A DNA stretch of 64,000 bases, from NCBI RefSeq assembly GCF_041242975.1, contig NZ_CP162488.1, forward strand, positions 4,764,001 to 4,828,000, written 5' to 3'. The position numbers were made by a program, and so were the translations under genes. Shown in pieces: positions 53,147 through 63,447 of the stretch. This DNA is from Xanthomonas sp. DAR 35659. Its GTDB lineage: Bacteria; Pseudomonadota; Gammaproteobacteria; Xanthomonadales; Xanthomonadaceae. Each line of letters begins with the position of its first letter. Position 1 is the first letter of the stretch. Below the pieces are notes generated by a model. It was not told where the DNA came from and did not search any database. It worked only from the letters and a program-made list of their open reading frames with translations.

Positions 53147-53205
53147 CGTCGCTGCACCGGCAAGCCTCCTCGCACACGCGGCGCACGCCAACGCGATCGC
53201 GACCG

Positions 53206-53234
53206 CTGTCATCGCAGTGTCAGCGGCGTTGCAT
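53206..53234 (+). promoter_or_regulatory. Pho-box-like direct repeats
   Basis: CTGTCAT (53206-53212), GTGTCAG (53217-53223) and GTTGCAT (53228-53234) recur with an 11-bp period, the layout of PhoB sites (CTGTCAT-N4-CTGTCAT). They lie about 110 bp before the TonB-receptor gene, which precedes glpQ. Induction at low phosphate is expected. Confidence 0.7.
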
Positions 53235-53346
53235 CTGCCGTTAACAGTTCGGCAACACCCTGGCCAGCGGAATCGCGCCACGCCGCGCTCGTTGCGGCGC
53301 ACAGGCGCACGGCCTGTGCCTGGCGATTCCGCCCTCCCCCGCTGCC

Positions 53347-55671
53347 ATGGAATCGCCGATGCTCCGTCCCTATCCGCTCGCCACCGCCCTGGCGCTCGCC
53401 CTGTCGTCCCTCGCCGCGCAGGCCGCCGCCGCCGATCCCGTCGCGACCGATGCCGCCGCAGCCGGCACCAGCGACGTGCAGCAACTCGATGCGGTGTCGG
53501 TGATCGGCCAGGGCGAGACCCGCCAGGTGCAACGCATCACCGCGCAGGACGTGGCGGTGCTGCCGCCGGGCACCAGCATCCAGAAGCTGCTCAACCGCAT
53601 CCCCGGCGTCAACGTGCAATCCAACGACGCCTTCGGCGCCAACGAGGAATCGCAGACCATCAGCCTGCGCGGCTTCAACGGCGTGCGCCTGGGCTACACC
53701 CTCGACGGCCTGCCGCTGGGCGACAACGCCTACGGCAACTACAACGGCCTCAACATCAGCCGCGCGCTGATCGCCGAGAACTTCGTCGGCGTGGAGCTGG
53801 CCTCGGGCATCGGCAGCCTGGGTACCGCCTCCACCAGCAACCTCGGTGGCACGGTGCAGTACTACTCCGACGATCCGTCCACCGAAGTCGGCGTGCGCCT
53901 GTCGCAGACCGTCGGTTCGGACAACAACCGCCGCACCTTCCTGCGCTTGGATACCGGCGAGCACAACGGTTTCTCCGCCTACCTGTCCGGCATCTACGCC
54001 GACGCCGACATGTGGGCCAAGCCGGAATCGCCGACCCACACCGCACAATTCAACGGCAAGGGCGTGTACCAGTTCGAGGGCGGCAAGATCACCGCCTTCG
54101 TCGACACCTCGCGTACCTCGCAGGCCGACTACGCCTACCTGTCCAAGAGCGGCCTGCACCGCGGCCTGGGCTGGGACTGGAACCTGTACGCGCCGGACTG
54201 GCAGCGCGCGCTGGCCGCGGCCTACTGCGCGCCGGCCACGCGCGATCCCAGCCGTTGCGGCTACAGCGGCGGCGTGGACAACATCGACGACGCCTACTAC
54301 CAGAGCCGCGCGCTGCGTAACGACGACCTGTACTACCTGGCCGGCGACTTCCAGCCGTCCGATGCGGTGAGCGTGCATACCCAGGTCTACCACCACGAGA
54401 ACGAAGGCCAGGGCCACTGGTGGTCGCCGGGCCAGCCGTCCTACCCGGGCACGCCGCAGGCGCTGCCGATCTCGATCCGCAGCACCAACTACACCATCAA
54501 CCGCACCGGCGGCATCGCCTCGCTGGGCTGGGACATCGGCCCGCACCACCTGGAAGCCGGCGTGTGGTACGAGCGCAACAAGCACCACGTGGAGCGCAAC
54601 TTCTACTGGATCGACGGCCCGATCGACGACGACCTCTTCCTGAGCAACCCGAACCGCCGGCTGTTCTCGCAGGACTACGTCATCACCACCAAGCAGGCCT
54701 ACGTGCAGGGCACCTTCAAGCTGCTCGACGATCGCCTGACCCTGGACATCGGTGCCAAGAGCCCGCACACCACGATGACCGCGCGCGAGACCCCGGGGAT
54801 CGCCGTGGAAGCGCCCGTGGCCAACGGCGAACTCAAGGCCAGCAAGGCGCTGCTGCCGCAGGCCGGCGTGCGCTACCGCCTGGCCGAGGGCCAGGAAGTG
54901 TTCGCCTCCTACGCCGAGAACATCGCCGCGTTCCAGGGCGGCGGCGCCGGTGGCCCGCTGCTGGTGACCCAGGCCTCGTTCGACGCCAGCGTCGGCGCGT
55001 TGCAGCCGGAGAAGTCCAAGACCTTCGAAGCCGGCTACCGCCTGGTGCGCGACCAGTTCGAAGCCTCGCTGGTCGGCTACGACGTGACCTTCGACAACCG
55101 CCTGCTCTCGCTCAACCCGTGCCCGAGCATCCAGCAGGGCACCACCCCGGCGTGCACCACGCGCTTCTTCAACGTCGGTTCGGTGAGCAGCCGCGGCGGC
55201 GAGCTGACCTTCATCTGGAAGCCGAACGCGCACCTGCAGTGGTACAACTCGGCCTCGATCAACCGCTCCACCTACGACGACAACTACGTGCAGAACGGCG
55301 TGGTCATCCCCACCGCCGGCAAGTACACGGTGGATACGCCCAAGCGCATGTTCGCCAGCGAACTCAGCTGGACCTGGAACGGCTGGAACGCCAACCTGCG
55401 CGGCAAGTACACCGGCCAGCGCTACTACACCTACACCAACGACCAGGGCTTTGGCGGCTACACCTCCTTCGATGCCGGCGCCGGCTACGATTTCGGCGCG
55501 GTGTCGTTCCTGCAGGACCTGAAGCTGTCGTTGAACGTCACCAACCTCACCGACAAGCGCTACGCCTCCAACCTCACCGCCTTCAGCAACAGCGACCCCA
55601 ACGGCCGCGCGCTGGCCTTCCACGCCAGCGCGCCGCGGCAGGCATTCCTGACCCTGGACGCGCGCTTCTGA
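53347..55671 (+). CDS. TonB-dependent outer-membrane receptor, phosphate-starvation type
   Basis: This protein of 774 aa (770 if started at 53359) has a signal peptide ending AQAAAA. A TonB-box region (DAVSVIGQ), a plug domain (SIQKLLNRIPGVNVQSNDAFG, ISLRGFNGVRLGYTLDGLPLGDN) and a 22-strand barrel ending in RQAFLTLDARF follow. The terminal Phe is the outer-membrane signal. The Pho-box repeats upstream and glpQ just downstream suggest uptake of a phosphate ester such as glycerophosphodiester; the ligand itself is inferred. It needs TonB-ExbBD from elsewhere. Confidence 0.9.
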   Translation: MESPMLRPYPLATALALALSSLAAQAAAADPVATDAAAAGTSDVQQLDAVSVIGQGETRQVQRITAQDVAVLPPGTSIQKLLNRIPGVNVQSNDAFGANEESQTISLRGFNGVRLGYTLDGLPLGDNAYGNYNGLNISRALIAENFVGVELASGIGSLGTASTSNLGGTVQYYSDDPSTEVGVRLSQTVGSDNNRRTFLRLDTGEHNGFSAYLSGIYADADMWAKPESPTHTAQFNGKGVYQFEGGKITAFVDTSRTSQADYAYLSKSGLHRGLGWDWNLYAPDWQRALAAAYCAPATRDPSRCGYSGGVDNIDDAYYQSRALRNDDLYYLAGDFQPSDAVSVHTQVYHHENEGQGHWWSPGQPSYPGTPQALPISIRSTNYTINRTGGIASLGWDIGPHHLEAGVWYERNKHHVERNFYWIDGPIDDDLFLSNPNRRLFSQDYVITTKQAYVQGTFKLLDDRLTLDIGAKSPHTTMTARETPGIAVEAPVANGELKASKALLPQAGVRYRLAEGQEVFASYAENIAAFQGGGAGGPLLVTQASFDASVGALQPEKSKTFEAGYRLVRDQFEASLVGYDVTFDNRLLSLNPCPSIQQGTTPACTTRFFNVGSVSSRGGELTFIWKPNAHLQWYNSASINRSTYDDNYVQNGVVIPTAGKYTVDTPKRMFASELSWTWNGWNANLRGKYTGQRYYTYTNDQGFGGYTSFDAGAGYDFGAVSFLQDLKLSLNVTNLTDKRYASNLTAFSNSDPNGRALAFHASAPRQAFLTLDARF

Positions 55672-55715
55672 GCGCGTCCATCCTGTCCGTCCGCCCCCGA
55701 ACCGGAACGCATGCG

Positions 55716-56828
55716 ATGATCCGATCCACCTCCTGGTTGTTGGGATGCGCGATGGCCGTGTTGGCGACCACCGCGGCGGCCGCACCGGCCGCCGCACCTA
55801 GCGAGAGCAAGCCGCTGGTGATCGGCCATCGCGGCGCCAGCGCGCTGCGCCCCGAGCACACCCTGGCGTCCTACGCCAAGGCCATCGCCGACGGCGCCGA
55901 CTTCATCGAACCGGACCTGGTCTCGACCAAGGACGGCGTGCTGGTGGCGCGGCACGAGAACGAGATCGGCGGCACCACCGACGTGGCCGCGCATCCGGAG
56001 TTCGCCGCGCGCAAGACCGTCAAGCAGATCGACGGGCAGCGCGTGGAAGGCTGGTTCACCGAGGACTTCACCCTGGCCGAGCTGAAGACCCTGCGCGCGC
56101 GCGAGCGCCTGCCGCAACTGCGCGGCACCGCCTTCGACGGGCAGTTCCAGGTGCCGACCCTCGACGAGATCATCGACTTCACCGCGGCCGAGTCGGCCAC
56201 GCGCGAGCGGCCGATCGGGCTGATCCCGGAGATCAAGCACGGCACCTACTTTCGCGGGCTGCGCCTGGCGATGGAGGACAAGGTCGTCGCCACGCTCGAT
56301 GCGCATGCCTACACGCGCAAGGCGCCGCTGGTGATCCAGTCGTTCGAGATCGGCAACCTGCAGTATCTGCACGACAAGCTCGGCAGCACCCATCCGAACG
56401 TGCGCCTGGTGCAGTTGCTGGGTGACCCCAAGGAGCGCCCGGGCGACCAGTTGCGTGACGGCCCGACCTACGCGCAGATGGGCAGCGCGCAGGGCCTGCG
56501 CGCGATCGCCAGGTACGCGCAACTGGTCAGCCCCAACCTGCGCGCGATCGTGCCGGTGAACGCCGACGGCGCGCTGGCCGCGCCCACGTCCTTCGTCGCC
56601 GACGCGCATGCAGCCGGCCTGCAGGTGATTCCGTACACGTTCCGGCCCGAGAACTATTTCCTGCCCAAGCAACTGCAGGACGCGCGCGGCCCGGCCGCGG
56701 TGAACGCCGAAGGCAGCATCACCGAGATGCGCGCATTGCTCGACACCGGCATCGATGGCTTCTTCACCGACGATCCGGCGGTGGGCCGTGCGGCGGTGGA
56801 TGGGACGGCGGCGGCGCGCGGGCGCTGA
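55716..56828 (+). CDS. glpQ: periplasmic glycerophosphodiester phosphodiesterase
   Basis: This 370-aa protein has a signal peptide (1-23) and a GDPD TIM barrel: GHRGAS (catalytic His), EPDLVSTKDGVLVARHENEI (metal Glu/Asp and second His), GLIPEIKHG (metal Glu) and the FFTDDP end. It hydrolyses glycerophosphodiesters to glycerol-3-phosphate and an alcohol in the periplasm. It follows the TonB receptor by 44 bp and shares its Pho-box promoter, so import and breakdown are linked. Length fits E. coli GlpQ (358). Confidence 0.95.
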   Translation: MIRSTSWLLGCAMAVLATTAAAAPAAAPSESKPLVIGHRGASALRPEHTLASYAKAIADGADFIEPDLVSTKDGVLVARHENEIGGTTDVAAHPEFAARKTVKQIDGQRVEGWFTEDFTLAELKTLRARERLPQLRGTAFDGQFQVPTLDEIIDFTAAESATRERPIGLIPEIKHGTYFRGLRLAMEDKVVATLDAHAYTRKAPLVIQSFEIGNLQYLHDKLGSTHPNVRLVQLLGDPKERPGDQLRDGPTYAQMGSAQGLRAIARYAQLVSPNLRAIVPVNADGALAAPTSFVADAHAAGLQVIPYTFRPENYFLPKQLQDARGPAAVNAEGSITEMRALLDTGIDGFFTDDPAVGRAAVDGTAAARGR

Positions 56829-57139
56829 GGCAGCGCGCGGCGTATCCCGTTTGTGGGCATCTTCGGTCGACTGACTGTCTCGGGAAAGCCCATCGCAACT
56901 GAAGTCGCTCCCACGGAAAAGCATCACTGCTCCTGTAGGAGCGGCTTCAGCCGCGACAGAAACCATCCGACGCTGGCCGCTGCCTGTTGCGGCTAAAAGC
57001 GCCTTCTACCCAAGGTATCCGTCGCGGCTGAAGCCGCTCCTACAAGAGCGTGCCGGCGTTGGGTGGCGTACCGCGCTGGCTGCGACGCCGTGGCACCGCG
57101 ATAATGTGGCGCTTCGCCCCTTCCGCAACACCGCCGTCC
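56829..57139. repeat. intergenic REP cluster after glpQ
   Basis: REP copies lie at 56933-56959 and, inverted, at 57021-57046, with a degenerate half-copy (CAACTGAAGTCGCTCCCAC) near 56896. GATAAT at 57101 could be the -10 box for the next gene. Nothing else was seen. Confidence 0.8.
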
Positions 57140-57730
57140 GTGCACCGTTCGTCCCCGTCCCCCACCTTCGCCGCACTGACCCCGCGCGCGCTGCTGCTGT
57201 CCGTGCTGGCGATGGGCGCGGTGGTGCTGCTGTCGAACGTGCTGGTGCAGTTCCCGATCAACGACTGGCTGACCTGGGGCGCCTTCAGCTATCCGGTCGC
57301 ATTCCTGGTCAGCAATCTGATCAATCGCCGCTTCGGCCCGCGCGCGGCACGGCGGGTGGCCTGGTGCGGCTTCGCGCTGGCGGTGCTGCTGTCGATCTGG
57401 ATCGCCACCCCGCGTATCGCCGCCGCCTCGTGCACCGCGTTCATCGCCGCGCAACTGCTGGACATCACCGTGTTCGACCGCCTGCGCCGCGGCCACTGGT
57501 GGCGCGCGCCGATCGTCGCCACCACCTGCAGCGCGACGCTGGACACCACGCTCTTCTGGTCGATTGCCTTCGGCGGCTCGGTGCTGCCGTGGGTCAGCTG
57601 GGCCGCCGGCGACCTGGCGGTGAAGCTGGGCATCGGCGTGTTCCTGCTGGCGCCGTTCCGCGCGCTGCTGTGGCGGACCGCCCCGCCGGCCGCCGCCGAT
57701 GCAGCGGCCACGCGCTCGCCGCAGCGTTAG
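57140..57730 (+). CDS. YhhQ/VUT-family queuosine-precursor-type transporter
   Basis: This 196-aa protein has about six membrane helices. Characteristic features are FPINDWLTWGAFSYPVAFLVSNLINRRFGP, the family's 'xWxTWxAFSYPxxFLVxDxxNRxxG' motif, and a LDTTLFWSIAF helix near the end. YhhQ/VUT proteins import 7-deazaguanine queuosine precursors. The usual Asp in LVTDLTNR is Asn here, a notable change. GTG 57140 is preferred because GATAAT at 57101 may be a promoter box; ATG 57104 is the alternative. Confidence 0.78.
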   Translation: MHRSSPSPTFAALTPRALLLSVLAMGAVVLLSNVLVQFPINDWLTWGAFSYPVAFLVSNLINRRFGPRAARRVAWCGFALAVLLSIWIATPRIAAASCTAFIAAQLLDITVFDRLRRGHWWRAPIVATTCSATLDTTLFWSIAFGGSVLPWVSWAAGDLAVKLGIGVFLLAPFRALLWRTAPPAAADAAATRSPQR

Positions 57731-58035
57731 GGCGAACCCGCTCCGCTTGGCGGCCGCCGTGGAAGCAGGTACCCCCGACGTTTGCGCCACGGCCCGACCT
57801 GGCGACGCGCCGCCACGCAAGCGCCAATGGACCGATCCGCTGCACCCGCCACAGCAGGCCGACTTTGGCACTCTCGTCGCCGAGCCCGTGCAATGGACCG
57901 GACAACGCCGCGACGTGCGATCGCACTCGCGCCTCCGACCCAGCACACACCTCGCATTCTTCCCCGCGACGCACCGACGGGGCCACGCCTCGGACGCGCA
58001 TCGGCCATCTCACAAACGAAAGGAAGAAAAGACAG
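57731..58035. other. intergenic region, nothing recognised
   Basis: This 305-bp gap between the transporter and a small membrane protein has no REP, dyad or credible ORF. Confidence 0.35.
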
Positions 58036-58263
58036 ATGACATCGAACTCCAGGCGCATGCTCCGCGATCCACTGCTTCTCCCGTTGTTGCTCGCCTCGCT
58101 TTTGAATGCGCTTTGCGGGAATGGTCCTTGGCGGAAAATTGCGACCGCATGCGGCCTCGGCCCCGGTTGGCCGGAATTGCTGCAGCGACTCTGCGGCGTT
58201 CTTCTGCTGGTGCTCATGCTCATCAGGGCGCTTTGGCTCAGGAAGCGCATCACCCCCGGATGA
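58036..58263 (+). CDS. small membrane protein, function unknown
   Basis: This 75-aa protein has a hydrophobic helix LLLPLLLASLLNALCGN (about 13-29) and a second, LQRLCGVLLLVLMLIRALWL (about 48-68), joined by a short loop with Trp/Arg. An AAGGAAG site lies upstream. Ending RKRITPG gives a positive cytoplasmic tail. It is small, and no homologue is recognised. It converges with glnE, 90 bp apart. Confidence 0.55.
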   Translation: MTSNSRRMLRDPLLLPLLLASLLNALCGNGPWRKIATACGLGPGWPELLQRLCGVLLLVLMLIRALWLRKRITPG

Positions 58264-58353
58264 CGGGCACAGCCCGTGTCCGCCTCAGGAGCGTGTCATC
58301 CAGGACCGGGAAGGCCGGGCCGGATCCGGCGGGCCGTCGGCGGGCCCGTCGCG

Positions 58354-61182
58354 CTATCGTCCGCTGCGTCCCGGCTCGAAGGCCAGTTCCCTGGCCTGCG
58401 CCACGGCGGCAATCGCCGCGCGCGCGCGCGCGATCGCGGGCGTCATGACGGTCAGTCGCGGGCGCCGATCCAGCGTGCAGGCCAAGCCGGCATCGACCAG
58501 CGTCGCGTGCGCCTCGTGCAACGCGGCGGCGGTCGGCGCATCGAACCATGCGCTCGCCGCCAGCGCGTCGATCAGGGCGGGCGTGGCGCGCGGCGCGGTC
58601 AGCCCGGCATGCTGCGCGGCGCCGAGCAGCACCCCGGCCTGCAGCAGGAATTCCAGGTCGACCAGGCCGCCGGCGCCCTGCTTCAGGTCGAAGCGCGCCG
58701 CGTCGCTGCGGTCCAGTTCGGCGCGCATGCGCGCGCGCATCTTCACCACTTCCTCGCGCAGCTGCGCCGCGTCGCGCGGGCGCGCCAGGGTCTGCGTGCG
58801 CACCTGTTCGAAGCGCTGCAGCAGGCCGGCATCCCCGGCCACGCCGCGCGCGCGCACCAGCGCCTGGTGTTCCCAGGTCCAGGCGCGGTCGCGCTGGTAC
58901 TCGGTGTAGCTGGCCAGCGACGACACCAGCGCGCCCTTGCCGCCATCCGGGCGCAGGCGCACGTCGATGTCGTACAGGCGACCGCCGCCGGTGACCGCGC
59001 CGAGCAGCGCGATCACCTTCTGCGCCAGCCGCGCGAACCAGCGCCCGCTCTCCAGCGGGCGCGGCCCGTCGGAGGCTTCCACGCCGGCCGGATGGTCGTA
59101 CAGGAACACCAGGTCCAGGTCCGAGCCGATTCCCAGCTCGATGCCGCCGAGGCTGCCGTAGCCGACGATCGCGAAGCTGCCGCCCGGCACCTCGCCGTGC
59201 GCGGCGACCAGATCGGCACGGGCCAGGCGCAGCACGGTCAGCACCACGCCTTCGGCCAGTTCGGCGAGTTGCCGCGCGCTGTCCACCGCCGGCTGGCGCC
59301 GATCCAGCGCGGCCAGGGCGATGCGGAAGCTCAGCGCCTGGCGTGCTTCGTTGAGTCCGCGCAGCGCCGCTTCCGGATCGTCGCCGGCCGCGGCCACGGC
59401 GCCGTCGCACAGCCGCCGCATCGCCGCGCGGTCGGGCATCGGCCCGGCGACGCGGCTGTCGAGCAGTTCGTCGAGCAGCACCGGATAGGCCACCAGGCGT
59501 TCGGACAGGAACGCGCTGCGCGCCAGCACATCGACCAGCCGCGCCAGCGCGCTGGGCTGTTCGTCGAGCAGCGCCAGGTAGCTGGCGCGGCGCAGGATCG
59601 CCTGCAGCAGGCCGAGCACACGGTGCAGGGCGGCATCGGCCTGCGGCGAACGCGCCGCGGCATGCAGCAGCGCCGGCAGCACCCGGTCCAGGCGCGCGCG
59701 CGCGGCATCGGACAGCGTGCGCACGCCCAGCGATTGCACGAACCCGCGCAAGGCCTGGTCGGCGCCGCCGGCATCGGCGAAACCGGCCGCGGCCAGCGCC
59801 TGCGCGTCGCCCTGCGCGGGCAGCCCGCGCCAGTAGCGGGCCAGCGCATCGGGCGCCTGCGCCTGCACCCGCGGCGCCAGCAGTTCGGCGAATTCGGCGG
59901 CGACGCGATCGCGCTGCGCCTGCAGCGCGGCATACAACTGCGTCCAGTCGGCGTACCCCAGGGCCAGGGCGATGCGCGCGCGGTCCAGCGGGTCCTCGGG
60001 CAGCGCGTGGGTCTGCGCGTCGCGCAACATCTGCAAGCGGTTCTCGAGCCGGCGCAGGAAGCGGTAGGCCTGCACCAGCGCCGCGCCGTCCTCGGCCGCG
60101 ACCTGGCCGCCGGCGACCAGCGCCTGCAGCGCCGGCAGCAGGCGGCGTTCGCGCAAGACCGGCTCGCGGCCGCCGCGGATCAGCTGCAGCGACTGCACCA
60201 GGAATTCGATTTCGCGGATGCCGCCGGGGCCGCGCTTGATGTCGTCCAGGCGGTCGTGGCGCGCGACTTCGGCGGTGATCGCCGCCTTCATCTCGCGCAG
60301 GCCGTCGAGCGCGGTGAAGTCGAGGTAGCGCCGGTACACGAACGGACGCAGCGTCTGCAGCCACGCCTCGCCGGCGGCGACGTCGCCGGCCACCGCGCGC
60401 GCCTTCAACCAGGCGTAGCGCTCCCAGTCGCGGCCTTCGCGCTGGAAGTAGTGGTCCATGCCGGCGAACGACAAGGCCACCCGCCCGGCGCTGCCGAACG
60501 GGCGCAGGCGCAGGTCCACGCGGTGCGAGAAGCCATCGGCGGTGGTCTCGTCCAGCAGCCGCGCCAGGCGCTGGCCGAGCCGGGCGAAGTATTCCTCGGC
60601 GGCGAGCGGACGCGCGCCATCGGATTCGCCGCCCTGCGGATAGGCGTAGACCAGGTCCACGTCGGAGGAGAAGTTCAGTTCGCCGCCGCCGAGCTTGCCC
60701 AGGCCGAACACCACCAGCCGCTGCGCGCTGCCGTCGGCGGCACGGACCACGCCGTGGCGCGCGGCGAACTCGCCTTCCAGCGCCTGCAACGCCAGTGCCA
60801 GGCAGTCCTCGGCCAGCGTGGTGCTGCCGGCCAGGGTCGCCTCGACGTCGTCCAGGCCCAGGACGTCGCGCCACACCAGCCGCGCCGAGGCGGCGGCACG
60901 ATAGCGGCGCAGCTGCGCCGGCCACGCCGCCGGTTGCGCCGGATCCAGCTGCGGCAACGCCAGCGGCGGCGGGTCCGGCTGCGCCAGGTGCGCGAGCAAG
61001 GACGGCTGCCGGCACAGCGTGTCGAGCAGGAAGTCGCTGGCCGGCAGCGCGCGCGCCAACGCGGCCTCGAAACCAGGCAACGACGGCCACGGCTGCGCGG
61101 CCACGGCTTGGCGCAGGCGCGCCAGGTGGCGGTCGAGCATGGGCTGCAGCGCGTCGGGAACCACGAAGGAAGCAGAGGACAT
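58354..61182 (-). CDS. glnE: bifunctional glutamine synthetase adenylyltransferase/adenylyl-removing enzyme
   Basis: This 942-aa enzyme adenylylates glutamine synthetase when glutamine is high and reverses it when 2-oxoglutarate/PII-UMP is high. Two nucleotidyltransferase domains are seen: the N-terminal AR domain with [19 protein letters not shown] (about 158-176) and [15 protein letters not shown], and the C-terminal AT domain with [23 protein letters not shown] (about 672-694) and [15 protein letters not shown]. Length and both G-S/D-x-D motifs are intact. It is monocistronic; a REP-rich gap lies upstream. Confidence 0.96.
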   Translation of the reverse strand: MSSASFVVPDALQPMLDRHLARLRQAVAAQPWPSLPGFEAALARALPASDFLLDTLCRQPSLLAHLAQPDPPPLALPQLDPAQPAAWPAQLRRYRAAASARLVWRDVLGLDDVEATLAGSTTLAEDCLALALQALEGEFAARHGVVRAADGSAQRLVVFGLGKLGGGELNFSSDVDLVYAYPQGGESDGARPLAAEEYFARLGQRLARLLDETTADGFSHRVDLRLRPFGSAGRVALSFAGMDHYFQREGRDWERYAWLKARAVAGDVAAGEAWLQTLRPFVYRRYLDFTALDGLREMKAAITAEVARHDRLDDIKRGPGGIREIEFLVQSLQLIRGGREPVLRERRLLPALQALVAGGQVAAEDGAALVQAYRFLRRLENRLQMLRDAQTHALPEDPLDRARIALALGYADWTQLYAALQAQRDRVAAEFAELLAPRVQAQAPDALARYWRGLPAQGDAQALAAAGFADAGGADQALRGFVQSLGVRTLSDAARARLDRVLPALLHAAARSPQADAALHRVLGLLQAILRRASYLALLDEQPSALARLVDVLARSAFLSERLVAYPVLLDELLDSRVAGPMPDRAAMRRLCDGAVAAAGDDPEAALRGLNEARQALSFRIALAALDRRQPAVDSARQLAELAEGVVLTVLRLARADLVAAHGEVPGGSFAIVGYGSLGGIELGIGSDLDLVFLYDHPAGVEASDGPRPLESGRWFARLAQKVIALLGAVTGGGRLYDIDVRLRPDGGKGALVSSLASYTEYQRDRAWTWEHQALVRARGVAGDAGLLQRFEQVRTQTLARPRDAAQLREEVVKMRARMRAELDRSDAARFDLKQGAGGLVDLEFLLQAGVLLGAAQHAGLTAPRATPALIDALAASAWFDAPTAAALHEAHATLVDAGLACTLDRRPRLTVMTPAIARARAAIAAVAQARELAFEPGRSGR

Positions 61183-61965
61183 CGGCCGATGATGGCATCC
61201 CGCGGCGACCGCGGACAGGACCGGGGCGGCGATGCGGCCAGACGCGCGTTGCCGGACGCGGCGAGCGCTAAGGAGAGCGCAAGAAGAGCGCCTCGATCGT
61301 GGGAGCGGCGCTGCTCAGTGCTGCATTGCCGGGGCTGCATGGGGGACTTCGGTCGCACCCCGCCGATTCGGCCGACGTTTGTTGCATCCCCCACCCACCG
61401 CGCGTCGCGGTGAAGCCGCCCCCACACCGACAGCATCCACATTGTCGAGAACCACGCTTTGGGGGAGCGACGTCAGTCCCGACCCGAAGGCCCGGCCGCC
61501 CCTTGCTGCATCCCGCATCCCCGCGTGTCGCGGCTGAAGCCGCTCCCACACTTGCGTCACCCACACTGCCGGGAACTGCGCTATGGGAGGGACATCCGTC
61601 CCGACCCGACAGGCACGTCCGGCCCGTCATGCACGCCCACCTTCGCGTGCCACGGCTGATGCCGCTTCACCGCGCGACTTGCAAGATTCGCGTAGAACGC
61701 AGCTTTTCGGCGCTTTTCAATGTGTTTCACTGACATTGCCGCCAGCCTCGCCGCGGCGATGGTGTATCATGCGCGCCCCAATGGAGCCTGCGCGCCTGCG
61801 CCGCCCGCTCCGTCCTTCGATCCCGCAGCGCCGTGGTGTTGACGCGGCCGTCCGGGATCGTGCCCCCGCGGACAAGTCCGGCGCCTCTGCGCCCTTCCGT
61901 CTTGCTTTGCCCTGCCGCGTGCGGGCCGGGGGTCATCACCCCACCGTTCCAGGACAGGAGAAGAC
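61183..61965. repeat. long REP-rich intergenic region upstream of the MFS gene
   Basis: This 783-bp region holds a perfect REP at 61525-61551, a degenerate one near 61405-61430, and two copies of the second palindromic family (GACGTCAGTCCCGAC near 61467, GGGACATCCGTCCCGAC near 61583). The last 200 bp should hold the promoter and leader of the transporter. No gene was recognised. Confidence 0.7.
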
Positions 61966-63447
61966 ATGTCGGAGTTCCACAGCCATTTCGGATGGTTCAA
62001 GCGCCGCCGCCAGCTGCGGGTCGAGGACGTCACCGTCGTCGACAAGCCGATGCTCAAACGGGCGGTGGGCGCCGCCGCGCTGGGCAACGCGATGGAATGG
62101 TTCGACTTCGGCGTGTACGGCTACCTCGCCGTGACCCTGGGCAAGGTGTTCTTTCCCAGCACCAGCCCGACCGCGCAGCTGATCGCCACGTTCGCGACCT
62201 TCACCGTGGCGTTCCTGGTGCGCCCGCTCGGCGGACTGGTGTTCGGCCCGCTGGGCGACCGCTACGGCCGGCAGAAAGTGCTGGCCGCGACCATGATCCT
62301 GATGGCGCTGGGCACCTTCTCGATTGGCCTGATCCCGTCCTACGAGCGGATCGGCGTGTGGGCGCCGATCCTGCTGCTGCTCGCGCGGCTGCTGCAGGGC
62401 TTTTCCACCGGCGGCGAATACGGCGGCGCCGCCACCTTCATCGCCGAATATGCGACCGACCGCAACCGCGGCTTCATGAGCAGCTGGCTGGAGTTCGGCA
62501 CGCTCGGCGGCTACATCGCCGGCGCCGCCACGGTGACCGCGCTGCACGTATTGGTGAGCGATGCGCAGATGCGCGACTGGGGCTGGCGCGTGCCGTTCCT
62601 GATCGCCGGTCCGCTGGGCCTGCTCGGCCTGTACATGCGCATGAAACTGGAGGAAACCCCGGCGTTCCGCGCCTATGCCGAGGAAGCGGAGAAGCGCGAG
62701 CAGGAAACCCCGGGCCTGGCCGCGCTGTTCCGCGTGCACTGGCCGCAGCTGCTCAAGTGCGTGGGCCTGGTGCTGGTGTTCAACGTCACCGACTACATGC
62801 TGCTGACCTACATGCCCAGCTACCTCAGCGTCACCATGGGCTATGCCGAGAGCAAGGGCCTGCTGCTGATCATCATCGTGATGCTGGTGATGATGCCGCT
62901 CAACGTGGTCGGCGGCCTGTTCAGCGATCGCCTGGGGCGCCGGCCGATGGTGATCGGCGCGTGCGTCGCGCTGCTGGTGCTGGCGGTACCGTGCCTGCTG
63001 CTGATCGGCACCGGCAACGACTGGCTGATTTTCCTCGGCCTGATGCTGCTGGGCGTGGCGCTGGTGTGCTTCACCAGCTCGATGCCGTCCACCTTGCCGG
63101 CGCTGTTCTACACCCCGGTGCGCTACAGCGCGCTGTCGATCGCCTTCAACGTGTCGGTGTCGCTGTTCGGCGGCACCACGCCGCTGGTCACCGCCTGGCT
63201 GGTCGAATGCACCGGCGATCCGCTGGTCCCGGCGTACTACCTGATGGGCGCGGCGCTGATCGGCATGGCGACCATGGCCTTCGTGCGCGAGACCGCGGGT
63301 CTGCCGCTGCGCGGCTCGCCGCCCGCGGTGGCCAGCGAGGCCGAGGCGCGCGCGCTGCTGCGCAGCGACGAACCGGTGACCGTCGATCCGACCCCACCGA
63401 CGCTGCCGCCATCGCCGGAGCCGCCTTCGCAGGCGATGCCGACCTGA
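61966..63447 (+). CDS. proP: MFS transporter, ProP-like proline/betaine-proton symporter family
   Basis: This 493-aa protein has 12 membrane helices. Family features are GNAMEWFDFGVYGYLA at the first helix, VRPLGGLVFGPLGDRYGRQKVL (MFS A motif after helix 2), QGFSTGGEYGGAATFIAEYA, and SDRLGRRPMVI. ProP imports proline, glycine betaine and related osmolytes. The C-terminal tail here is proline-rich and lacks the coiled coil that makes E. coli ProP osmosensitive, so osmosensing may differ or the substrate may be another metabolite. AGGAGA precedes the start. Confidence 0.85.
   Translation: MSEFHSHFGWFKRRRQLRVEDVTVVDKPMLKRAVGAAALGNAMEWFDFGVYGYLAVTLGKVFFPSTSPTAQLIATFATFTVAFLVRPLGGLVFGPLGDRYGRQKVLAATMILMALGTFSIGLIPSYERIGVWAPILLLLARLLQGFSTGGEYGGAATFIAEYATDRNRGFMSSWLEFGTLGGYIAGAATVTALHVLVSDAQMRDWGWRVPFLIAGPLGLLGLYMRMKLEETPAFRAYAEEAEKREQETPGLAALFRVHWPQLLKCVGLVLVFNVTDYMLLTYMPSYLSVTMGYAESKGLLLIIIVMLVMMPLNVVGGLFSDRLGRRPMVIGACVALLVLAVPCLLLIGTGNDWLIFLGLMLLGVALVCFTSSMPSTLPALFYTPVRYSALSIAFNVSVSLFGGTTPLVTAWLVECTGDPLVPAYYLMGAALIGMATMAFVRETAGLPLRGSPPAVASEAEARALLRSDEPVTVDPTPPTLPPSPEPPSQAMPT

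Noticed and set aside
58276..61413. Open frame of over 1000 codons opposite glnE
   Set aside because: Antisense shadow of glnE with biased composition. glnE itself has intact catalytic motifs.
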